From assembly GCA_016868785.1 (NCBI GenBank), contig VGFS01000012.1:1-52562 (forward strand): a stretch of DNA of 52,562 bases, written 5' to 3'. The notes below the pieces were generated by a model. The model searched no databases, was not told the origin of the DNA, and was given only the letters and a program-made list of their open reading frames with translations. Made by a program: the position numbers and the translations under genes. The stretch's first letter is position 1. Each line of letters begins with the position of its first letter. This DNA comes from Bacteroidota bacterium (GTDB taxonomy: Bacteria > Bacteroidota > Bacteroidia > NS11-12g > UBA955). Shown here one piece after another: positions 36,301 to 44,605 of the stretch.

Positions 36301-37750
36301 AATGTATTGGGATTTTGGTGATGGCAAGGGTTTTGTGCTCAACAACGCCACCAATATTTCACTCAACTATGGGGCTGCTGGAACCTTTGTGGTGACGCTC
36401 AAGGCTGACATTGCAGGTTGTGAAGCCACTGAAACCCAAAAAGTGTATCAATTTGTAGTACCCAAAGCGGCTTTCAATGTGCTAGGCGGTCGCTGTGATG
36501 GAGATGCATTTGCCTTTCAAAACAACAGCACCATCGCCACTGGCAACATCGGCAGCAAATGGTATTTTAATCACCCCGATAGCAATAGCAACGAACCCAA
36601 TCCCAAGTATATTTTCAATACCCCAGGATCCAAATCGGTGAAATTGGTGGTGAAATCCGAATTCGGCTGTCGCGATTCCCAAACCCGCGCCGTAACCGTT
36701 TTTGAGTCGCCCAAAGTGGCCTTGAACTTCGATGCGGCCTGCATACGCACAGCCACTCAGTTTGTGAACAAAACGCCGACTGTGACGGGTGCTGTTCCGC
36801 AATATCTTTGGAATTTTGGCGATGGAAAAACATCCACCGCCGCTTCGCCCAGCCACAGCTGGGCTTCCTTGGGTAAAAAGCAAGTGCAGTTTTCGGTGAA
36901 GCTCGACAATGGATGTGCCGATTCGTTGACCGTTGTTTTGGATGTGTTAATGCAGCCAACGGCTGATTTTGTTGCAGACCCCGTTTGCTCTGGGGATGAG
37001 TTGACCTTCTTGAATAAAAGTACCACGGCATCGGGTAGCATGACCTACGCATGGGAGTTCGGCGACAATACCACTTCGAACGTGGAAAGTCCCAAAAAGC
37101 GCTACAGCGTAAAGCAAACCACTGCTTACAACGTAACCCTGGTGGTGAATTTGAATGACGGTTGTTCAGATTCCATCACCAAGGCCGTGACCGTGCAAGA
37201 ATTGCCAAGAACTTGCGATTTTGTGGCATTGCCCGATTACGGATTCTCCTTTTATGGATTGTCTCTTGAGCCCATGGATGATTTGATGGCCGCGGGCGGA
37301 CAAGCGGGCATCGATTACACTTGGACCGTGGCTGGGTTGGGTATCAAAAATTCAAAGGATGTAAACGCGAAAGTGAATTATGATTTACAGCAAGACGGTC
37401 AATATACGGTTACATTGAAATCGGTTGTGAGAACCACGGGTTGTGAGTGCAGCAAAACCAAGCAAGTGGTTATGGATCGTGCAGCGGCAAAAACCGTGCG
37501 GTTTGAATCACTCAAGGTATACCCCAATCCCGCTATCGACAAACTTTGGGTTAGAATGTCTGATCAGCATGGTTATTCATTGTACCGGGTTAGAAATGCC
37601 CTGGGCGCTGAAGTTTGCAAAGGCGCAGTGGGCGCGGAGGCTGTGTTGACGGTTGATTTGCCTGGGTTGTCGGCCGGACTTTACACTTTAGAGCTTTCGG
37701 GTATCACTGGACAGGCGGAGTCGAAATTTGTGGTAACTGAAAATCGTTGA
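33302..37750 (+). CDS. Giant beta-helix plus PKD surface protein with T9SS type A sorting domain
   Basis: A 1482-residue secreted protein with signal peptide MRLLFIVLSVWFSNLCLAQ. Residues about 25-650 look like a right-handed parallel beta-helix: repeated short Asn/Gly turns and strands such as 'NNTFSGCTFEF', 'NVFSGNSIKNF', 'IEDNVLDSN' and 'VVFNSNMIVRN', as in pectate-lyase-like or adhesin folds. Residues about 680-890 hold two beta domains. From about 890 to 1400 there are six PKD-like repeats, with canonical turns such as WDFGDG and WNFGDG. The end is a type A sorting domain with VYPNPAIDKLWV and 'LSAGLYTLELSG'. Carbohydrate binding or adhesion is likely; I cannot identify catalytic residues. 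Confidence 0.87.
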   Translation: MRLLFIVLSVWFSNLCLAQLSGNYTIGGTASTTNYATWADFSAAVASNGVSGNVSVKVMSDLTVTAAVEFKQNTSNPTSSSKKISIDGNGKKLSGALTYEVLWLNGLDFVDLSNLTIVNSSTSSSGICVRMSGGADDNTFSGCTFEFSNIGSTTKSPSSYVAFATSQTNVLTISSSNNGVRNTIKNCVMTTSASNSPGPLYAVVDQQGSATYAGTGTENVFSGNSIKNFFKTAFLLQYVNGEVVTGNDISRSSVGSGAPVDTVVTAVRITNGACTNASIQISSNIIHDLPYAGAVSSGTTNFISRFWGIAAGAVSGKSTYPVVIESNVMKRIAVYNNVSGMEVTKGQFFLFKKNELNRLWAEKSGDSYGFNLQSLTDMQVMGNVVRSCQFGNNSGMARLFYFGDCGNSSYDWNRIEDNVLDSNKSGDAMGCIGVNDDGDWQINRNKIVLNVTTSTKSSFNGVYLSFLHDVVFNSNMIVRNEGYSQTDNFYVVNYNSGYKTEVRQNTVYSRPSSLSTHVGLGYYMEDESEVTFVGNILDIRGDDFGFGINVWSSTKMKELNHNTCYVNFAGGEQWGVESNYYGSWSDYKSGGTAGSGEYFGNPGWVDIAKNDFRSTIFENQNNVPTVVSNGLDVTGNKRATGKSDRGSWESFMDLAAVKTTFSIASQICSGYEAKLDITVKNNYTDTATKFYVAYALNGVVTRQWVSNRILPKDSLKVSFTVPLKISATGNAVIQLFVEGFDDDRKNDTLTFKTFVKPAPGGGYYEFSAKSQSGNNPVYQRGKPLDVTVLNVPVIYDIKAPRFYSNSQYGTGGSAKWTASVSAISPSGKSLAGASLTAPSATADLEVQFKTSDANLEDSLVTLLLKISDLSNGCDTVLKRQVFIYPSVTPDFTVPTKVCIGDTVNFVNTSKYKSGYVENWWDYGTGDPNDTSNLVDGYFIFKKAGNYTVKLRGTTNPYGFKFEKSVVLVVNAIPAAAFTRQNACVGESVKFVNQTTPASAKMYWDFGDGKGFVLNNATNISLNYGAAGTFVVTLKADIAGCEATETQKVYQFVVPKAAFNVLGGRCDGDAFAFQNNSTIATGNIGSKWYFNHPDSNSNEPNPKYIFNTPGSKSVKLVVKSEFGCRDSQTRAVTVFESPKVALNFDAACIRTATQFVNKTPTVTGAVPQYLWNFGDGKTSTAASPSHSWASLGKKQVQFSVKLDNGCADSLTVVLDVLMQPTADFVADPVCSGDELTFLNKSTTASGSMTYAWEFGDNTTSNVESPKKRYSVKQTTAYNVTLVVNLNDGCSDSITKAVTVQELPRTCDFVALPDYGFSFYGLSLEPMDDLMAAGGQAGIDYTWTVAGLGIKNSKDVNAKVNYDLQQDGQYTVTLKSVVRTTGCECSKTKQVVMDRAAAKTVRFESLKVYPNPAIDKLWVRMSDQHGYSLYRVRNALGAEVCKGAVGAEAVLTVDLPGLSAGLYTLELSGITGQAESKFVVTENR

Positions 37751-37758
37751 TTGAAGAT

Positions 37759-38106
37759 ATGAAGTCGTTGCGAGAAAAGGAAAATTTGCATGTGGTGTTT
37801 TGGTTGTTCAAGGATTTTGCTTGGCTCATGCATTATCGCGGGTTGGGCATGGCGAAGGCGGTACCCACCATTTTACTATCGATTTGGATCACTTGGAAAA
37901 GTTACCGGAGCACAGTTTCGGATTTCTATCACAATTTGGCCATCAGTTTTTGGATTTTGGGCAATGCCATATGGATGACCGGGGAATTCTTTTTTAACGA
38001 TGACATCCGCGAGGTGGCCATGCGATTTTTTGGTGCGGGGCTGGTGGTAGTGGCGTATTTTTATGGTTGGGTAAATGCGCGCACACCCAAGCTTGGCGAG
38101 GAGTAA
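37759..38106 (+). CDS. Small membrane protein of unknown function
   Basis: A 115-residue protein with three hydrophobic segments (about residues 30-45, 59-77 and 87-105) rich in Trp, Phe and Tyr, and a short hydrophilic C-terminal tail. The ATG at 37759 is preferred to a TTG four codons earlier that overlaps the stop of the preceding gene. It starts 8 bases after the large T9SS gene, so co-transcription is likely, but no functional link is evident. I do not recognise the family. Confidence 0.6.
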   Translation: MKSLREKENLHVVFWLFKDFAWLMHYRGLGMAKAVPTILLSIWITWKSYRSTVSDFYHNLAISFWILGNAIWMTGEFFFNDDIREVAMRFFGAGLVVVAYFYGWVNARTPKLGEE

Positions 38107-38134
38107 AACAAAAAGGCCCCTATGCAAGAGGCCT
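38103..38134 (-). terminator. Terminator of the minus-strand lipoprotein gene
   Basis: On the minus strand AGGCCTCT and AGGGGCCT form an 8-bp stem with one mismatch around a 5-base loop (38114-38134), followed by TTTTTGTTTT. The T-run orientation serves the gene at 38168-38863; the stem may also stop plus-strand transcription. Confidence 0.7.
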
Positions 38135-38167
38135 ATCTGCTAACTATAACCCATGAACTACTACACA

Positions 38168-38863
38168 CTACTTTTTGTGGCAGAGGTAGAACTGTTTGAA
38201 CTGCGACTCGCTCATAATGTTTTGGAAGGATTCCAACACGGAGCGATAATTTACTGACATCATAGACAGATTTTTGTTGGCGCTGCGTTGCCTTGAAAAT
38301 TCTGTGGTGAATTCAGTTTGGTATTGTTTCATTTTGTTTTGAAACGCGGTTTCCCCAATGTCTCCGCGCTGTAACGAGTCGATGTCGAGTTTGATCTGGT
38401 CGTTGTAGCGAGATTTTAGGTCGACGAAATGATGAAATTCATCGCTAAGAATGGGTTTTTGATGATTGCCATAGGTTTCTAGGGCATCTTCAATTTTGTT
38501 GATTTGTTCTTCTGCTAATGACAAGTTTTTCAGGCACTGAGCGAATCCCAATTGTTTGAGAAATGCATTGTTGCATTCTTTTCGCCAAGGTTCTTTGTTG
38601 TTGTTTGTATCCAGGGTTGAATTGTCGTAGAGGTGGTGTTCATCAACAAAATAATCAGGACTCAAGGCCAAATTTTCGATGCTGATGGATTTGGCTGTAA
38701 GGTCGATGCTGCTCTGGATTTGTTTGGTTTCGGATTCGGCTTGCACCACCAAGGAACTGATTTTGTCTTGGGCGCTTACCGGTGTGATGGTATTGTCTTG
38801 ACAACTGCCCAACGCCAGAGCCATTAGGGCTATCAGGATGTAAACAGGGTTGTTGTTTTTCAT
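38168..38863 (-). CDS. Helical lipoprotein of unknown function
   Basis: A 231-residue lipoprotein starting MKNNNPVYILIALMALALGSC, lipidated at Cys21, followed by QDN. An acidic residue soon after the Cys resembles the surface-export signal described for Bacteroidota lipoproteins, so exposure on the cell surface is possible. The mature part is mostly helical and charged, with Cys residues at 'ECNNAF', 'FAQCLKN' and near the C-terminus ('YLCHKK'). I see no known domain. The start at 38863 is chosen for the signal peptide; 16 further residues upstream are in frame. A terminator follows directly. Confidence 0.7.
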   Translation of the reverse strand: MKNNNPVYILIALMALALGSCQDNTITPVSAQDKISSLVVQAESETKQIQSSIDLTAKSISIENLALSPDYFVDEHHLYDNSTLDTNNNKEPWRKECNNAFLKQLGFAQCLKNLSLAEEQINKIEDALETYGNHQKPILSDEFHHFVDLKSRYNDQIKLDIDSLQRGDIGETAFQNKMKQYQTEFTTEFSRQRSANKNLSMMSVNYRSVLESFQNIMSESQFKQFYLCHKK

Positions 38864-39045
38864 TTTAAAGGAATCAGAGCCACAAACACAATAAGGGTCT
38901 ACCACCCCCAAGAATTGGATAAATATTTCTCAAAATCAATGGCATGTCAATGAGATAGACCCGTTGGGTGAGCTTTGGCGTTGTATTTTAACTTGCGGCG
39001 GGGCGTTCGGCTTCAGGGCGGGTAGGGGGTTTGGTAAACAAAGAT

Positions 39046-39053
39046 TACCTTTG
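39046..39053 (+). promoter_or_regulatory. -7 promoter element of icmF
   Basis: TACCTTTG matches TAnnTTTG exactly, 18 bases before the icmF ATG. About 200 bases separate icmF from the divergent lipoprotein gene; apart from this element I see no clear structure there. Confidence 0.6.
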
Positions 39054-39071
39054 CACTACAAAGCCAAATCC

Positions 39072-42000
39072 ATGGAAACAACTGTGTATGTTCCGAAGAA
39101 CAAAGTGAGGGTGGTTACGGCTGCCAGCTTGTTCGATGGTCACGATGCCGCAATCAACGTTATGCGTCGCATCATTCAATCCACCGGTTGCGAGGTGATC
39201 CATTTGGGTCATGACCGCAGCGTGCAGGAGGTGGTAGAAACAGCCATTCAAGAGGATGCAAATGCCATCGCCATGACCAGCTATCAGGGCGGTCACAACG
39301 AGTATTTCAAGTATATGTACGATTTACTCAAGGAACGGGGTGCGGAGCACATCAAAATTTTTGGCGGCGGCGGCGGCGTGATTTTGCCGGAGGAGATCAA
39401 AGAACTCATGGATTACGGCATTACTCGGATTTATTCTCCCGACGATGGGCGTACCATGGGATTGCAGGGCATGATTAATGATTTGGTGATGCAGTCTGAT
39501 TATCCCACGGGCAATGCGTTGCAACAGGAGCAACAGTTGTTGAATGCGGGGGTAGAAGGCAAGCGGGCCGTCGCGCGGTTGATTTCAGCAGCTGAAAATT
39601 ACCCCGAACAACATCAGGTGGTATTGGATGGATTACGCAGTCAAGCAAAGGGGTTGAAAAGTCCGGTATTGGGCATTACTGGCACCGGTGGTGCAGGGAA
39701 AAGTAGCTTGGTGGATGAGTTGGTACGCAGGTTCCTTGCCGATTTCCCAGATAAAAAGTTGGCCATTATATCCATCGACCCATCGAAAAGAAAAACGGGA
39801 GGGGCTCTGCTGGGCGACCGTATTCGCATGAATAGTATCAACCACGACCGTGTGTACATGCGCTCGATGGCTACACGTCAAGCCAATTTGGCGTTGAGTT
39901 CACACGTAGACGATGCGGTAAGTATTTTGAAAGTCGCGGGGTATGATTTGATTGTGGTAGAAACCAGCGGAATTGGTCAGAGCGATACAATGATTACCGA
40001 GCACAGTGATTTGGCTTTGTATGTGATGACGCCAGAATATGGTGCGGCCACGCAGTTGGAGAAGATCGACATGCTTGATTATGCGGATGTGGTTGCATTG
40101 AACAAGTTCGACAAACGCGGTGCTTTGGATGCGTTGCGCGATGTACGGAAGCAATTCCAGCGCAACCATAAATTGTTCGAAACTGAGGTTGATTTGATGC
40201 CGGTATTTGGCACAATCGCGTCGCAGTTTAATGACCCTGGTATGAACAGTTTGTACCGGAGGTTGATGGATACCATCGCCCAGAAAACTGGGGCCGCTTT
40301 GGGAAGTCAGTACGCCTCGGGCGCTGAGATGAGCGAAAAAATCTTCATCATTCCTCCACACAGAAATCGTTATTTGAGTGAAATCGCGGAGAACAACCGC
40401 CAATACGATGAACAGGCGCGTGCGCAGCGAAAAATCGCCCAGCGAATGTATGCCTTGACGGAGTCGATTCAACAATTGAAAGAGAGTGGTGCCGCTGTTG
40501 ATTTGACGTCGCAGTTGGAAGCCGAATTGGCCAAAGTGTCGGCGGAATTAAACCCGAAGAACAAGGCTTTGGTGGAAGGTTGGAGCGGGGTTCGGGCCTT
40601 GTACAAAGCGCCAGACTACGTATTCAAGGTGCGCGACAAAGAACTTCGGATGGCCACCCATACCGAGAGTTTGAGTCATACCCAGGTACCAAAAATAAGC
40701 ACGCCCCGTTATGAAGCTTGGGGTGATTTGCTGCATTGGCAGTTGCAAGAAAACGTGCCGGGCGAGTTTCCTTACACCGCAGGGATTTATCCGTTTAAGC
40801 GCGAGGGTGAGGATCCAACCCGCATGTTTGCTGGGGAAGGTGGACCGGAGCGAACCAACAAGCGGTTTCATTACGTGAGTTTGGGTATGCCTGCCAAGCG
40901 GTTAAGTACGGCGTTCGACAGTGTTACTTTGTACGGACGGGATCCCCACACACGTCCTGATATTTATGGAAAAATTGGCAATGCGGGGGTGAGTATTTGT
41001 TGTTTGGACGATGCCAAAAAACTGTATTCTGGCTTCAATTTGGCAGATCCCAAAACTTCGGTGAGTATGACCATCAACGGTCCGGCACCGATGCTGTTAG
41101 GATTCTTGATGAATGCCGCAATTGATCAGCAATGTGAATTGTACATCAAGTCGCAAGGTTTGGAAGATTCGGTGAATGCGAAAATTGATGCCATGTATGC
41201 GGAAAAGGGGTTGGCGCGACCCAGGTACAATGGTCCGTTACCTGAGGGTAATGATGGGTTGGGATTGATGTTGCTGGGTGTAACGGGCGAGGATGTGTTG
41301 GAGAAGGCCAAGTACGAAGAGATCAAAGCGTGGACCTTGAGTCAGGTTCGCGGAACGGTTCAGGCCGATATTTTGAAAGAAGACCAAGCGCAGAATACGT
41401 GTATTTTCAGTACCGAATTTGCGTTGCGTTTGATGGGTGATGTACAGCATTATTTCATCGCCAACAAGGTGAGGAATTTTTACAGTGTGAGTATCAGCGG
41501 ATACCACATTGCCGAGGCGGGAGCCAACCCCATTACGCAGTTGGCTTTTACGTTGAGCAACGGATTTACTTACGTTGAATACTACTTGAGTAGGGGCATG
41601 TACATCGATGATTTTGCACCGAACTTGAGCTTCTTCTTTAGCAACGGTATCGACCCTGAATACGCGGTCATCGGTCGGGTGGCGCGCAGAATCTGGGCCA
41701 AGGCCATGAAGTTGAAATACGGCGGGAATGCGCGTTCTCAGATGTTGAAGTATCATATCCAGACCAGCGGACGCAGTTTGCACGCCCAGGAGATTGATTT
41801 CAACGATATCAGAACCACTTTGCAGGCGCTGTATGCGATTTACGACAACTGCAACAGTTTGCACACCAATGCTTACGACGAGGCCATTACAACACCTACG
41901 GAGGAGAGTGTGCGCAGGGCGATGGCCATTCAGTTGATCATCAACCGGGAGTTGGGATTGGCGAAGAATGAGAATCCTTTGCAAGGAAGCTTCATCATAG

Positions 42001-42449
42001 AGGAGCTCACGGATTTGGTGGAAGAAGCGGTGTTGGCTGAGTTTGATCGCATTACCGAGCGCGGCGGCGTGTTGGGGGCGATGGAAACGATGTATCAACG
42101 CGGAAAAATCCAGGAAGAGAGTTTGTACTATGAAACGTTGAAGCATACCGGTGAGTTTCCGATCATTGGGGTGAATACTTTCCTGAGTTCCAAAGGGTCT
42201 CCCACGGTGTTGCCGGGTGAGGTGATTCGCAGTACCGATGAGGAGAAGCAATTCCAAATTCAGAAGGTAGCCAATCAGCACGCGTTCTTTGGTGATAAGC
42301 GCAATGCCTTGTTGCTGCGTTTGCAGGAGAAAGCCATTGCCAACGAGAACCTTTTTGCGGAGTTGATGGAAGCCTGTAAGGTGTGCACGTTGGGTGAAAT
42401 CACTGAGGCGTTGTTCTCGGTAGGTGGACAGTATCGCCGGAATATGTAA
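39072..42449 (+). CDS. icmF: Fused isobutyryl-CoA mutase IcmF
   Basis: A 1125-residue fusion that uses adenosylcobalamin to interconvert isobutyryl-CoA and n-butyryl-CoA (family activity; related acyl-CoAs are possible). Residues about 1-140 are the B12-binding domain, with DGHDAA at 22-27 supplying the lower-ligand His24. Residues about 190-450 are a MeaB-like G-protein chaperone with P-loop '[12 protein letters not shown]' near 201-212 and NKFDKRG. The C-terminal about 560 residues are the mutase TIM barrel, with '[20 protein letters not shown]' as in IcmF and '[18 protein letters not shown]'. The ATG at 39072 gives the family start. It implies B12 acquisition or synthesis, not seen in this window. 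Confidence 0.95.
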   Translation: METTVYVPKNKVRVVTAASLFDGHDAAINVMRRIIQSTGCEVIHLGHDRSVQEVVETAIQEDANAIAMTSYQGGHNEYFKYMYDLLKERGAEHIKIFGGGGGVILPEEIKELMDYGITRIYSPDDGRTMGLQGMINDLVMQSDYPTGNALQQEQQLLNAGVEGKRAVARLISAAENYPEQHQVVLDGLRSQAKGLKSPVLGITGTGGAGKSSLVDELVRRFLADFPDKKLAIISIDPSKRKTGGALLGDRIRMNSINHDRVYMRSMATRQANLALSSHVDDAVSILKVAGYDLIVVETSGIGQSDTMITEHSDLALYVMTPEYGAATQLEKIDMLDYADVVALNKFDKRGALDALRDVRKQFQRNHKLFETEVDLMPVFGTIASQFNDPGMNSLYRRLMDTIAQKTGAALGSQYASGAEMSEKIFIIPPHRNRYLSEIAENNRQYDEQARAQRKIAQRMYALTESIQQLKESGAAVDLTSQLEAELAKVSAELNPKNKALVEGWSGVRALYKAPDYVFKVRDKELRMATHTESLSHTQVPKISTPRYEAWGDLLHWQLQENVPGEFPYTAGIYPFKREGEDPTRMFAGEGGPERTNKRFHYVSLGMPAKRLSTAFDSVTLYGRDPHTRPDIYGKIGNAGVSICCLDDAKKLYSGFNLADPKTSVSMTINGPAPMLLGFLMNAAIDQQCELYIKSQGLEDSVNAKIDAMYAEKGLARPRYNGPLPEGNDGLGLMLLGVTGEDVLEKAKYEEIKAWTLSQVRGTVQADILKEDQAQNTCIFSTEFALRLMGDVQHYFIANKVRNFYSVSISGYHIAEAGANPITQLAFTLSNGFTYVEYYLSRGMYIDDFAPNLSFFFSNGIDPEYAVIGRVARRIWAKAMKLKYGGNARSQMLKYHIQTSGRSLHAQEIDFNDIRTTLQALYAIYDNCNSLHTNAYDEAITTPTEESVRRAMAIQLIINRELGLAKNENPLQGSFIIEELTDLVEEAVLAEFDRITERGGVLGAMETMYQRGKIQEESLYYETLKHTGEFPIIGVNTFLSSKGSPTVLPGEVIRSTDEEKQFQIQKVANQHAFFGDKRNALLLRLQEKAIANENLFAELMEACKVCTLGEITEALFSVGGQYRRNM

Positions 42450-42479
42450 TTGACCGACAGTGTAACGCTGTGAATTGGG

Positions 42480-42487
42480 TAAATTTG
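42480..42487 (+). promoter_or_regulatory. -7 element before the alpha/beta hydrolase lipoprotein gene
   Basis: TAAATTTG matches TAnnTTTG exactly. It ends 4 bases before an in-frame ATG at 42492 and 43 bases before the ATG at 42531. Confidence 0.55.
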
Positions 42488-42530
42488 TTGTATGTACACG
42501 GGACTGAGTCACAGGGTTGGGTCTTTTTTG

Positions 42531-43565
42531 ATGCCTAAATTTTCTAAAATAAGCGGCTATTGCTTGCTCGCATTGCTAGCGATGCCTTTCGTTAGCGGCT
42601 GTAAAATGGAGGTCGTTACCGACGGGATGGTCAACGACGATGTGTTTATCAAACAGAAAAATCAGTCGCTGTTTTTGAAAGTGACGGGTGACATCGGGAG
42701 CAGGAAATTGCTGCTAATTGTACATGGCGGTCCGGGTGGGAACAGTCTGGATTACCGCGATTCGATGATTAAAGCCGTGATTGAGCCCAACATGGCTGTG
42801 GGTTATTGGGATCAACGGTTTGGTGGGAACTCCCAAGGCAATGCGGGAGCCAGTGGCCTAGCAGATTACCGCGAGGATTTGCTGACGGTGGTGAAATTCT
42901 TGCGGACGAAGTACGGGGCCGATTTGAAAATCTATCTGATGGGGCACAGTTGGGGCGGTTTTTTGACGCCTTATTTTTTGGGTGATGCCGACAATCAACA
43001 ATGGATTTCGGGATGGATTCAGGTGGATGGTGCCCACAATTACCCGTTGAATGATTCCCTCACGGAGGATATGTTGGCGAAGCGGGCAGCCCTGGAAATA
43101 GGGGCGAATCGCAATGTGGCGCACTGGACAGAGGTGTTGGATTACTGCAATGCCCACAATGTGTCTGATGGCTATGAGGTTTCGGTGAAGATGAATGGGT
43201 ATGCCCATGAAGCGGAGGCACTGATGGATTCTGTTTTCGCGCCCTCAGGGAGTTACAATAAAGAGCGGTCCTCGGCCTATAGAAACAACGCTATCAATCA
43301 GTTGATTACTGCCCTGTTGCGGGTGGATTCGCCAACATACGATACCGATCCGGACGTTTATTTGGGGCGCATTCAGGTGCCAGCTTTGCTACTGTGGGGT
43401 AGGTTTGATTTTGTGTGTCCCCCACCTTTGTGCGATGATTTGAACGGGAAAATTGGCAGTCAAGACAAAACAGTTCAGTACTTTGAGCATTCTGGTCATT
43501 CGCCCATGATGAATGAGCCCATATTGTTTTGGGAAAGTGTGTTGGATTGGGTGATTAAACATTGA
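42531..43565 (+). CDS. Alpha/beta hydrolase lipoprotein, prolyl aminopeptidase-like
   Basis: A 344-residue protein from the ATG at 42531, which begins a good lipoprotein signal (MPKFSKISGYCLLALLAMP, lipobox FVSGC). An in-frame ATG at 42492 adds 13 residues and is only 4 bases after a perfect -7 element, so a leaderless longer form is also possible. The mature part has the S33-type oxyanion motif VHGGPGG, the nucleophile elbow GHSWGG, an acid region 'GRFDFVCPP' and the His in 'FEHSGHSP'. This matches prolyl aminopeptidase-like alpha/beta hydrolases. The substrate is not known. The gene follows icmF with about 80 bases between and precedes an exported protein by 10 bases. Confidence 0.83.
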   Translation: MPKFSKISGYCLLALLAMPFVSGCKMEVVTDGMVNDDVFIKQKNQSLFLKVTGDIGSRKLLLIVHGGPGGNSLDYRDSMIKAVIEPNMAVGYWDQRFGGNSQGNAGASGLADYREDLLTVVKFLRTKYGADLKIYLMGHSWGGFLTPYFLGDADNQQWISGWIQVDGAHNYPLNDSLTEDMLAKRAALEIGANRNVAHWTEVLDYCNAHNVSDGYEVSVKMNGYAHEAEALMDSVFAPSGSYNKERSSAYRNNAINQLITALLRVDSPTYDTDPDVYLGRIQVPALLLWGRFDFVCPPPLCDDLNGKIGSQDKTVQYFEHSGHSPMMNEPILFWESVLDWVIKH

Positions 43566-43575
43566 TTTTGGGAAG

Positions 43576-44361
43576 ATGAAATTGATGATAAACGGATTGT
43601 TACAAAAAGGGTTGATGCTGATTGCCTTGGGGATAATCGGCGTTCCATTGTCTGCCAGCATGGATTCGACGCAAGTATTTGCGGGCGACAATCAAGCGAT
43701 GGTGTTAAAACCCTCGCCACTGCCTCGGAAGCAGATGATGCGCGAAACACTGTCGTGGAATCCCCACCACGATACCCAAGGGTTGTTCCCTTTTCGATGG
43801 GGGAAGTTGATGAGTCCGGTTTCATCGAGAGGCACGGTGGCAAGTGGGTTTATGCTGTCGAATGAGTCGAAGGGGTTTCATGTTCGGTTCGACAACCCCT
43901 ACAAGTTGAAAACGGTGAGTTTTCCGCGGAAAAATTACATGGCCAAAGTGCGCAGTCGTAGCATCGGCATGGAGTTGGGATATTATTCTCATCCCAGTTT
44001 GCATCGGAATATTTATGTGCTAGGCAACACGCAGTGGAAGTATCAAGCCCGAAAGCATTGGAATTATTCGTTGACCTTGGGTGCTGGATACAGTCGTACG
44101 TTTTTGAACAATCCTACCTACAAGTTAAAGGATGGGGAATTTCATCGCGTGCCCTTGGCGGGTTACAATTATTTGGCGTTGCAGATGGGCACAGCGGCGG
44201 GGTATCGGATTAAGGGGGGTGCATCGGTTTATATGGGGTATTCCATATTGTCGTTGGCACCGTATAACTGGTTTTTTATACCCCGAAAACAATTGCAGTT
44301 GGGATTGTCGGTTCCTGCCTCGGTGTTTACCAAGCGAGCGACTAGGAATCTCCCAAAATAA
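43576..44361 (+). CDS. Exported protein of unknown function, possibly outer-membrane barrel-like
   Basis: A 261-residue protein with a signal peptide (MKLMINGLLQKGLMLIALGI). The mature part has a low-complexity first third and then alternating strands with many Tyr, Gly and aromatic positions ('YNYLALQMGTAAGYRIKGGA', 'YMGYSILSLAPYNWFF'), compatible with a small beta-barrel or beta-sandwich. The last 20 bases overlap the remnant dioxygenase reading frame on the other strand, so the true C-terminus may have been shaped by the rearrangement at 44342-44562. It follows the hydrolase gene by 10 bases. Confidence 0.6.
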   Translation: MKLMINGLLQKGLMLIALGIIGVPLSASMDSTQVFAGDNQAMVLKPSPLPRKQMMRETLSWNPHHDTQGLFPFRWGKLMSPVSSRGTVASGFMLSNESKGFHVRFDNPYKLKTVSFPRKNYMAKVRSRSIGMELGYYSHPSLHRNIYVLGNTQWKYQARKHWNYSLTLGAGYSRTFLNNPTYKLKDGEFHRVPLAGYNYLALQMGTAAGYRIKGGASVYMGYSILSLAPYNWFFIPRKQLQLGLSVPASVFTKRATRNLPK

Positions 44362-44480
44362 AGGAGGTCATGGCCAGCGATCCCATCACACACTGGTCGT
44401 TAAAATACTTAGGGGTTCCGTTGGGCAGTCGTGCACCTAAGGTGTACAACAGGGGCAGGTAATGTTCCGGCCGAAGGCGT
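44342..44480 (-). pseudogene. 3' remnant of a DODA-type (LigB) extradiol dioxygenase gene
   Basis: On the minus strand an open frame without a start encodes about 45 residues ending at a TAG (44342-44344). It reads RPEHYLPLLYTLGA, then a short variable part, then 'YFNDQCVMGSLAMTSF'. This is the C-terminal signature of 4,5-DOPA-dioxygenase-like proteins (E. coli YgiD type), including the PEHYLPLLY His region. The homologous N-terminal 220 or so residues are missing: to the right the DNA turns into the end of a tex gene. The exact junction lies around 44465-44490. Confidence 0.72.
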
Positions 44481-44562
44481 GTCATTGTCGCAGCGGGTAA
44501 AAGTGCGTGTATTGGAAGTGGATCGCGTGCGAAAACGCATACAGTTGACCATGAAGTTTTGA
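44473..44562 (+). pseudogene. 3' remnant of a tex-like S1 RNA-binding protein gene
   Basis: On the plus strand the frame ending at the TGA 44560-44562 encodes VSLSQRVKVRVLEVDRVRK followed by RIQLTMKF. This is the last strand pair of an S1 domain as found at the C-terminus of Tex/YhgF transcription-accessory proteins. A stop codon lies upstream in frame at 44410, and the intervening sequence belongs to the dioxygenase remnant, so about 700 residues of Tex are absent. No start codon context is evident. Confidence 0.72.
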
Positions 44563-44584
44563 GGTTTCACAAACAACAATTGAC

Positions 44585-44592
44585 TAACTTTG
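44585..44592 (+). promoter_or_regulatory. -7 promoter element of hutU
   Basis: TAACTTTG matches TAnnTTTG exactly, 13 bases before the hutU ATG. A TTTG at 44558-44561 is 23 bases upstream, a slightly long spacer, and lies in the end of the tex remnant. Confidence 0.6.
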
Positions 44593-44605
44593 TACTTTTC
44601 TAAGT

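Noticed and set aside
38864-39045. Inverted GGGTCTA/TAGACCC repeat around 38892-38963 upstream of icmF, as a B12 riboswitch
   Set aside because: The two 7-base arms are over 50 bases apart and no cobalamin-riboswitch core was recognised between them, so it is not called.
41238-42512. Long minus-strand open frame of 424 codons inside icmF
   Set aside because: It is antisense to the conserved mutase domain, shows no family motif, and arises from codon bias on the opposite strand.
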